64,000 nucleotides of DNA, from positions 1 through 64,000 of the forward strand of contig NZ_BMXS01000001.1 in assembly GCF_014651875.1 (NCBI RefSeq). Reading direction: 5' to 3'. This document shows positions 58,582-64,000 of the stretch, piece by piece. The stretch is from Litchfieldella qijiaojingensis. Lineage in GTDB: Bacteria; Pseudomonadota; Gammaproteobacteria; Pseudomonadales; Halomonadaceae. Each line of letters starts with the position of its first letter. Within the stretch, counting starts at the first letter, position 1. Under the pieces are notes generated by a model that was given only the letters and a program-made list of their open reading frames with translations, searched no databases and had not been told where the DNA came from. The translations under genes and the position numbers were made by a program.

Positions 58582-59385
58582 GTGATCGAGGGTGTGAAAT
58601 ACATTGTTGCCGTGGCATCCGGCAAGGGTGGTGTCGGGAAGTCCACCGTAACCGCCAATCTGGCCCTGGCGATGGCCGCTGAAGGCTATCGGGTGGGGTT
58701 GCTGGATGCCGATATCTATGGGCCCAGCCAGGCGCAGATGCTGGGCATTGGCGAAGGTGTGCGTCCGCAGCAAGCGGGCGAGAATCAATTCAAACCGCTC
58801 GAGGCCCATGGTATCCAGGCCATGTCGATGGCCTTCATGGTTGACGTAAACGAGCCGATGGTGTGGCGTGGTCCGATGGTTTCCGGCGCCTTCCAGCAGC
58901 TTCTCAACCAGACGGCCTGGGATAACGTGGAGTACCTGTTCATCGACATGCCGCCGGGTACCGGCGACATCCAGTTGACCTTGGCTCAGAAAGTGCCGGT
59001 GTCGGGAGCGGTGATCGTGACCACTCCACAGGACATCGCGCTGCTGGATGCCCGTAAGGGCATCGAGATGTTCCGCAAGGTCAACGTGCCGGTGCTGGGA
59101 GTGGTCGAGAACATGAGCCTGCATGTATGTTCGAACTGCGGTCACAGTGAGCCGATCTTTGGCGAAGGGGGAGGCGAACGTATCGCCACCCAATACCAGA
59201 CCAAGCTGTTGGGGCAGCTTCCCCTGACCATGGCGATTCGCGAGCAGGCCGATGGTGGCCGGCCGACGGTGATCGCCGAGCCGGATAGCGAAGTGGCCAA
59301 GACCTTCCGGACCATGGCACGGGCCGTTGCCGAAGGTGTCGAGAGTCAGCGGGCGGAAGGGCCGAGCATTTCCTTCGGTGACTGA
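58582..59385 (+). CDS. apbC: Iron-sulfur cluster carrier ATPase ApbC (Mrp)
   Basis: 267 residues. The deviant Walker A is VASGKGGVGKSTVTANLALA; LLDADIYGPSQAQMLGIG, EYLFIDMPPGTGDIQLTLAQ and GVVENMSLHVCSNCGHSEPI are Mrp/NBP35 blocks. The C-x-x-C in VCSNCG holds the bridging [4Fe-4S] cluster. It lacks the N-terminal MIP18-like domain of the 369-residue E. coli ApbC, so it is the short form. It starts with GTG at 58582 after GGGAGTG. It delivers Fe-S clusters to apoproteins in the cytoplasm. A rho-independent terminator follows. Confidence 0.93.
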   Translation: MIEGVKYIVAVASGKGGVGKSTVTANLALAMAAEGYRVGLLDADIYGPSQAQMLGIGEGVRPQQAGENQFKPLEAHGIQAMSMAFMVDVNEPMVWRGPMVSGAFQQLLNQTAWDNVEYLFIDMPPGTGDIQLTLAQKVPVSGAVIVTTPQDIALLDARKGIEMFRKVNVPVLGVVENMSLHVCSNCGHSEPIFGEGGGERIATQYQTKLLGQLPLTMAIREQADGGRPTVIAEPDSEVAKTFRTMARAVAEGVESQRAEGPSISFGD

Positions 59386-59414
59386 AGACGCACAGCGCTT
59401 TGTAATCTTTATGG

Positions 59415-59442
59415 GGGCCGTTATGATAACGGCCCTATTTTT
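59415..59442 (+). terminator. Rho-independent terminator after apbC
   Basis: GGGCCGTTA (59415-59423) pairs with TAACGGCCC (59427-59435) around TGA, followed by TATTTTTG. Confidence 0.93.
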
Positions 59443-59473
59443 GTGAACGCCACGCCGCTTTCAAGGACGCCCC

Positions 59474-60040
59474 ATGAGCATCAAAGCCGACAAGTGGATT
59501 CGCCGCATGGCGGAAAGCCAGGGCATGATCGAGCCTTTCGAAGCCGACCAGGTCCGATACGTCGACGGACAGCGAGTGATTTCCTATGGCACGTCCAGCT
59601 ACGGCTACGATGTGCGTTGTTCCGACGAGTTCAAGGTCTTCACCAATATTCATTCGGCGGTGGTCGACCCCAAGGGCTTCGACGAGAAAAGCTTTGTCGA
59701 CATCAAGAGCGATGTGTGCGTGATTCCGCCCAACTCTTTCGCATTGGCACGTACCGTGGAGTACTTCCGCATTCCGCGCAACGTGCTGACCATCTGTTTG
59801 GGCAAATCCACCTATGCGCGTTGCGGGATCATCGTCAACGTCACGCCGCTGGAACCCGAGTGGGAAGGCCACGTGACCCTGGAGTTCTCCAACACCACCA
59901 ACCTGCCGGCCAAGATCTACGCCAACGAAGGCGTGGCGCAGATGCTGTTCCTGGAATCCGATGAGGTATGCGAGACCTCCTACAAGGACCGCGGGGGCAA
60001 ATATATGGGGCAGCGTGGGGTGACCTTGCCCAGGGCGTGA
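59474..60040 (+). CDS. dcd: dCTP deaminase
   Basis: 188 residues. [20 protein letters not shown] and [20 protein letters not shown], then [20 protein letters not shown] and [12 protein letters not shown] are conserved blocks of Dcd; the Glu in VTLEFSNTT is the catalytic base. The trimer deaminates dCTP to dUTP, feeding thymidylate synthesis. Its size is normal. It lies just after apbC, an order often seen in gammaproteobacteria. The start lies 38 bases after the apbC terminator. Confidence 0.96.
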   Translation: MSIKADKWIRRMAESQGMIEPFEADQVRYVDGQRVISYGTSSYGYDVRCSDEFKVFTNIHSAVVDPKGFDEKSFVDIKSDVCVIPPNSFALARTVEYFRIPRNVLTICLGKSTYARCGIIVNVTPLEPEWEGHVTLEFSNTTNLPAKIYANEGVAQMLFLESDEVCETSYKDRGGKYMGQRGVTLPRA

Positions 60041-60072
60041 GTCACTACAACACCCGGTGGCTGGGTTTCTTG

Positions 60073-60216
60073 GTGGGAGCGCAGCTTCGCTGCGCGATGA
60101 ATCTGGCACGGTCTTGAGGATGCCGGCCTGGCGGCCGGATCGCGCAGAAGATCTGCGCTCCCACAAGAGTTGGAGCCATTGCGGACCAGGTGGGAGTGCA
60201 GCTTGCTGCGCGATTG
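60073..60216. repeat. REP-like palindrome triplet, locus 3
   Basis: Units at 60073-60101 (GTGGGAGCGCAGCTTCGCTG...), 60123-60164 (CCGGCCTGGCGGCCGGATCG... ending GCGCTCCCAC, opposite orientation) and 60190-60216 (a shorter, diverged GTGGGAGTGCAGCTTGCTGC...). They lie between the convergent dcd and purN, next to the purN stop. Confidence 0.82.
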
Positions 60217-60218
60217 AC

Positions 60219-60965
60219 TCAGGCTTCTTCGTCGATATCCTCGTCCAACTCATCGGCGGTGTCGGCATGCGACATACGCATCCCTTGTGGCGGCAGGGGC
60301 ACGCCATCAAAGGTCGGGCCTTCGGCTGCGAGCTGCAGGCGGCCTTCAAGGAACCACTTGACCGCGATGGGGTAGATCAGGTGTTCGCGAGCGTGCACCT
60401 TGTTCTTGAGGGTCTCCACGGTATCGTCTTCGGCAATTTCCAGAGCCGCCTGGATCACCACAGGGCCACCGTCGAGTTCTTCGGTGACGAAATGCACGCT
60501 GGCGCCATGCTCCTTGGCACCATCGGCCAACACCCGGGCATGGGTGTCGAGCCCTTGGTAGGCCGGTAGCAGCGACGGGTGAATGTTCAGCAGGCGGCCG
60601 TAGAATCGCTGGACGAAGATCGGGCTGAGAATGCGCATGAAGCCGGCCAACACAATCAGGTCAGGCTCATGGCGTTCGATGACCTTGATCAGCGCGCCGT
60701 CGAAGGCTTCGCGGCTTTCGTATTCGCGATGCGGCAGGGCCACGGCGTCGATGCCCGCGTCGCGCGCCCGTTTCAGGCCATAGGCATCGGCTCGATTGGA
60801 GATCACCGCCACGATCTCGCCACCCAGTTCATCATGCGACTGGGCATCGATCAGCGCCTGGAGATTGCTGCCATTGCCGGAAATCAGCACCACCACACGG
60901 CGCGGCTCGGTGGCTTCCGGCGTGAAGTCGTTGAGGGTGTCGTGGCTGTACTGGTCGTCGCTCAT
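60219..60965 (-). CDS. purN: Phosphoribosylglycinamide formyltransferase
   Basis: About 248 residues. [19 protein letters not shown] opens the formyltransferase fold; [20 protein letters not shown], the catalytic Asn-His of [20 protein letters not shown] and [20 protein letters not shown] with the Asp are all present. It transfers a formyl group from 10-formyl-THF to GAR in purine synthesis. About 30 extra residues lie at each end compared with the 212-residue E. coli protein; the C-terminal tail is very acidic. Its ATG overlaps the purM stop (ATGA), so translation is coupled. Confidence 0.95.
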   Translation of the reverse strand: MSDDQYSHDTLNDFTPEATEPRRVVVLISGNGSNLQALIDAQSHDELGGEIVAVISNRADAYGLKRARDAGIDAVALPHREYESREAFDGALIKVIERHEPDLIVLAGFMRILSPIFVQRFYGRLLNIHPSLLPAYQGLDTHARVLADGAKEHGASVHFVTEELDGGPVVIQAALEIAEDDTVETLKNKVHAREHLIYPIAVKWFLEGRLQLAAEGPTFDGVPLPPQGMRMSHADTADELDEDIDEEA

Positions 60966-62053
60966 GCTTCGAGGTTCTCCAGGCGTACCTGTTCTTCCTG
61001 ACCGTCGCGCTTGACGATCTCGCCAAGACGGTAGACGGTTTCGCCATGACGTTCGAGGTGGCTCGTGGCGTCCTCGGCGTCCTTGGCGGGCACTACGACC
61101 ACCATGCCGATGCCGCAGTTGAGTACGCGATACATCTCGCGTTCGGCGACGTTGCCTTGCGCCTGGAGCCAGTCGAACACTGCCGGACGTACCCAAGCTT
61201 TCGTGTCGATGCGGGCGGTGAGGTCGTCCGGCAGCACACGGGGGATGTTCTCCAGCAAGCCGCCGCCGGTGATGTGCGACAGGGCGTTCACGGAGACTCC
61301 ACTGTCCTTGATCAGTGACAGCAACGGCTTGACGTAGATGCGGGTGGGGGCGAGCAAGGCTTCGTGCAGGGGCACGCCATCGAGTTCGGTGTCAAGGTCT
61401 GCGGCACTGACCTCGAGAATCTTGCGAATCAGCGAGTAACCGTTGGAGTGCGGGCCGGAAGAGGCCAGACCCAGCAGCACATCGCCTTCACTGACACGCG
61501 AGCCATCCAGGATCTCGGACTTTTCGACCACGCCGACGCAGAAGCCGGCCAGGTCGTAGTCACTGCCTTCGTACATGCCAGGCATCTCGGCGGTTTCGCC
61601 GCCGACCAGGGCGCAACCGGCTTGCGAGCAGCCTTCGCCGATTCCGGTCACCACGTCGGCGGCGATGTCCACGTCGAGCTTACCCGTGGCATAGTAGTCG
61701 AGAAAGAAAAGTGGCTCGGCACCGGCGACCACCAGGTCATTGACGCACATGGCCACCAGGTCGATCCCGATGGTGTCATGCTTGCCGAGGTCCATGGCCA
61801 GGCGCAGCTTGGTGCCGACACCGTCGGTACCGGAAACCAGCACCGGTTCCTTGTAACCGGCGGGAAGCTGGCACAGCGCACCGAACCCGCCGAGGCCGCC
61901 CATTACCTCGGGGCGAGTGGTGCGCTTGGCGACACCCTTGATGCGTTCCACCAGCGCATTGCCGGCATCGATGTCCACGCCGGCATCCTTGTAACTCAGC
62001 GATGCTTGTGGCGTGGCGGTGGACTGGGAGGAATCGGACGTGCTGCGGGTCAT
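60962..62053 (-). CDS. purM: Phosphoribosylformylglycinamidine cyclo-ligase
   Basis: About 363 residues. [20 protein letters not shown] is the standard PurM start; [65 protein letters not shown] and [20 protein letters not shown] are ATP-binding and catalytic blocks of the AIR synthetase family. It forms aminoimidazole ribonucleotide. AGGACTC precedes the ATG at 62053; the frame is open to 62170. It is the first gene of the purM-purN operon and divergent from the permease gene. Confidence 0.96.
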   Translation of the reverse strand: MTRSTSDSSQSTATPQASLSYKDAGVDIDAGNALVERIKGVAKRTTRPEVMGGLGGFGALCQLPAGYKEPVLVSGTDGVGTKLRLAMDLGKHDTIGIDLVAMCVNDLVVAGAEPLFFLDYYATGKLDVDIAADVVTGIGEGCSQAGCALVGGETAEMPGMYEGSDYDLAGFCVGVVEKSEILDGSRVSEGDVLLGLASSGPHSNGYSLIRKILEVSAADLDTELDGVPLHEALLAPTRIYVKPLLSLIKDSGVSVNALSHITGGGLLENIPRVLPDDLTARIDTKAWVRPAVFDWLQAQGNVAEREMYRVLNCGIGMVVVVPAKDAEDATSHLERHGETVYRLGEIVKRDGQEEQVRLENLEA

Positions 62054-62205
62054 GACGAGTCCTGTCGAAAGCGGCGGGAAATGAGGTAATCGAGGCATCG
62101 ATTGTAACATCACCGGGCAAAGCCCGCATCGCTGACATAGGGCAACGAACCAGCCGACAGGACGAGGCATGCATGATGCGAGATGAAGACGAGGGAGACA
62201 GCGTG

Positions 62206-63282
62206 ATGCGCAGATATTGGTGGATATTGGCCGCCGGAGTGGGGTTGGTATGGTTGTTGTTCCAGTTGGAGTCGATGCTGATGCCGTTCTTTGCCGGCAT
62301 GATCATCGCCTATCTGGGCGATCCGCTGGCCGATCGCTTCGAGGCCTGGGGGGCGTCGCGCCCCTTGGCCGCCAGCGGCGTGTTCCTGCTGTTATTGCTG
62401 ATCGTTTCCCTGGCGTTGCTGATCCTGATTCCCTTGCTGATCCATCAGTTGCGCCAGCTCAGCCAGGTGGTGCCGAATGTCTTTGCGTGGGTGCAGACCG
62501 TTTTGGCGCCGCAATTGCAGGAGTGGACCGGCTATGATGTGACCCCTGAATTGGGGGGTATCCAGAGCGTGCTGGCAGAGCATTGGCAGCAGGCTGGCGG
62601 TACCGCCGCGCAGGTGCTGACGAGGGTTGGGCGCTCGGGGGTGGCCTTCATCGGTTGGATCACTTATGTTGCATTGATCCCGGTGGTGGCGTTCTATCTG
62701 CTGCTCGACTGGGACCGGTTGATCGAGAATATCCGCAATCTGCTGCCGCGCCCGTGGGAGCCCGATGCGTCACGATTGGCGAAGCGTTGCGACGAAGTGT
62801 TGGCGGCGTTTCTGCGCGGCCAGTTGCTGGTCATGCTGTGCTTGGGGCTGATTTATGCCTTGGGGTTGACGCTATTGGGAGTTCGTTTCGGGCTGTTGAT
62901 CGGTTTGATGTCGGGATTGGCCAGTATCGTCCCGTTCCTGGGATTCATCGTCGGCATCAGTGTGGCCCTGATCGTGGCATTCTTCCAGGAAGGCAGCTGG
63001 CTGATCCTGTTGGGCGTCGTCGCGGTGTTCGGATTGGGTCAGGTGGTCGAGAGCGTGGTGTTGCAACCCAAGCTGCTGGGCGACAAGATCGGCCTGCACC
63101 CTGTGGCGGTGATTTTCGCCGTGCTGGCTGGGGGCAACCTGTTTGGCTTCACTGGTGTCTTGCTGGCGTTACCGGCGGCGGCGGTGATCATGGTATTATT
63201 GCGCGAACTCAACGAACGCTATAAAAACAGCACCTTATACGATGCCGCTCGCGACGGCAGCCGAGACGAGGAGTCCCAATGA
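62206..63282 (+). CDS. AI-2E-family transporter (PerM-like permease)
   Basis: About 358 residues with seven to eight membrane helices. [44 protein letters not shown] and LLGLIVGLMSG-type blocks ([20 protein letters not shown]), then [20 protein letters not shown], mark the AI-2E/PerM family. The name implies quorum-signal export, but many members are transporters of unknown substrate. The 62206 ATG follows GAGGGAG; another at 62173 is in frame. In gammaproteobacteria this gene usually lies between purM and hda, as here, and its end overlaps hda by four bases. Confidence 0.92.
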   Translation: MRRYWWILAAGVGLVWLLFQLESMLMPFFAGMIIAYLGDPLADRFEAWGASRPLAASGVFLLLLLIVSLALLILIPLLIHQLRQLSQVVPNVFAWVQTVLAPQLQEWTGYDVTPELGGIQSVLAEHWQQAGGTAAQVLTRVGRSGVAFIGWITYVALIPVVAFYLLLDWDRLIENIRNLLPRPWEPDASRLAKRCDEVLAAFLRGQLLVMLCLGLIYALGLTLLGVRFGLLIGLMSGLASIVPFLGFIVGISVALIVAFFQEGSWLILLGVVAVFGLGQVVESVVLQPKLLGDKIGLHPVAVIFAVLAGGNLFGFTGVLLALPAAAVIMVLLRELNERYKNSTLYDAARDGSRDEESQ

Positions 63283-63980
63283 GCCCCGGGCCTGCGCAGC
63301 TTCCGCTCGGCGTGGGCTTGCGCGATGACGCGACCTTCGCCAACTACCTGCCGAGTGGCAACGCCACCCTGGTGGATCGGATGCGGGCACAGCTCGACGA
63401 AGCGGGCGAACCCTTTTTGTTCCTGTGGGGCGGCGAAGGTGTCGGTCGCAGCCACCTATTGCAAGCGGCCTGCCATGAGGCCAGCGACCGCGACAAGCGT
63501 GCTCTCTATCTCCCCTTGGCTGAGCTCGGCCATTTCCCGCCTCACATGCTCGAGGACATCGAGCGCCTCGACTTGGTAGCCATCGACGATCTCGAGTGCG
63601 TATTGGGTCGTAAGCGCTGGGAAGAGGCGCTGTTTCATTGCTTCAACCGCCTGCGCGATGCCGACAAGCGACTGGTGATTGCAGCCAGTGCCGCGCCTCG
63701 GCAGCTCGATATCCGGCTGGCCGATCTTGCCTCGCGGCTGACTTGGGGGATGACTTTCCATGTCAGGCCGCTCGACGATGATGGTCGAGCCGACGCGCTC
63801 AAATTGCGGGCGCAGGTGCGTGGCATGCAGCTTCCCGATGAGGTGGTCCGTTATATTCTGCATCGTGGGCCACGGCGATTGGGAGAACTGTTCGAGGCGC
63901 TGGAAACGCTGGACCGTGCTTCGCTTTCCGCCAAACGCAAGCTGACGATTCCATTCGTCAAGCAGGCCCTTGGCTGGTGA
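63279..63980 (+). CDS. hda: DnaA inactivator Hda
   Basis: 233 residues. The clamp-binding motif QLPLGV lies at residues 7-12. The AAA+ core follows: FLFLWGGEGVGRSHLLQAAC (Walker A, with the usual lysine replaced by Arg-Ser), LDLVAIDDLECVLGRKRWEE (Walker B) and RLVIAASAAPRQLDIRLADLA SRL, with the arginine finger in the last. With the beta clamp, Hda stimulates ATP hydrolysis by DnaA after replication starts (RIDA). The AAA+ Walker A of Hda often departs from consensus. It overlaps the permease gene by four bases. Confidence 0.95.
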   Translation: MSPGPAQLPLGVGLRDDATFANYLPSGNATLVDRMRAQLDEAGEPFLFLWGGEGVGRSHLLQAACHEASDRDKRALYLPLAELGHFPPHMLEDIERLDLVAIDDLECVLGRKRWEEALFHCFNRLRDADKRLVIAASAAPRQLDIRLADLASRLTWGMTFHVRPLDDDGRADALKLRAQVRGMQLPDEVVRYILHRGPRRLGELFEALETLDRASLSAKRKLTIPFVKQALGW

Positions 63981-64000
63981 GGAGTCGACTCACTTGTTGC

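Overview
The window looks like a chromosomal segment from a moderately halophilic marine gammaproteobacterium, most probably Halomonas or a close relative. The supporting signs are GC-rich coding DNA across most of the window, gammaproteobacterial housekeeping genes at the right end (apbC, dcd, purN-purM, a PerM-type AI-2E permease, hda), thiI with a fused rhodanese domain, yejK, soxR, yrbG, and a creatinase/ectoine-hydrolase-like gene. The genus is an inference from protein family resemblance. No rRNA or tRNA gene was seen.

Left part, about 1-14300, is accessory DNA. It opens with a graveyard of insertion sequences: an IS21-type element entering from the left edge has landed in an IS1182-type transposase, followed by an IS5-type fragment abutting the tail of an AraC regulator. 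Then come AT-rich plus-strand orphan genes: a membrane protein with a peptidoglycan-binding domain, DUF3800, a 72-residue protein, a PagL-like lipid A deacylase, an NYN nuclease, a PD-(D/E)XK-like protein and an Sbal_3080-type lipoprotein. Three of these genes end in or next to the heptamer TAACAAG. One is followed by a long imperfect inverted repeat running from TAAC to GTTA, which resembles integron attC sites. Three copies of a ~38-bp intergenic repeat lie among them. Between them sit a GC-rich NSS transporter with its MetS-like small subunit, and an alcohol dehydrogenase divergent from a YqhC-like AraC regulator.

Centre, about 14300-49850, is mostly ordinary chromosome: trmO, an exported Asp-box propeller, a DM13 protein and a GNAT; an ATP-grasp ligase beside two divergent CocE/NonD (S15-like) hydrolase paralogues; a GDPD; an HxlR-SCP2 regulator divergent from a BBE-like flavoenzyme; a PQQ-type propeller and a cytochrome P460; thiI; a large bifunctional penicillin-binding protein; a translationally coupled acyltransferase and class A serine hydrolase; soxR divergent from an ABC exporter, with a clear SoxR box in a 19-bp promoter spacer; yejK; and a run of small membrane-protein genes (TerB-like, ExoD, LapA, BrkB, YqhA). 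REP-like palindromes sit in three intergenic gaps (38.9, 42.8 and 60.1 kb).

Right part, 49.8-64 kb: a probable one-carbon module (DmdA/GcvT-like methyltransferase with a MetF-like reductase) divergent from a metal-ligand-less M24 hydrolase of the creatinase/DoeA type; a coiled-coil inner-membrane protein with four 42-bp tandem repeats; a PotD-like binding protein overlapping a CLC channel that lacks the gating glutamate; a phosphoribosyltransferase; then apbC, dcd, purMN, the permease and hda.
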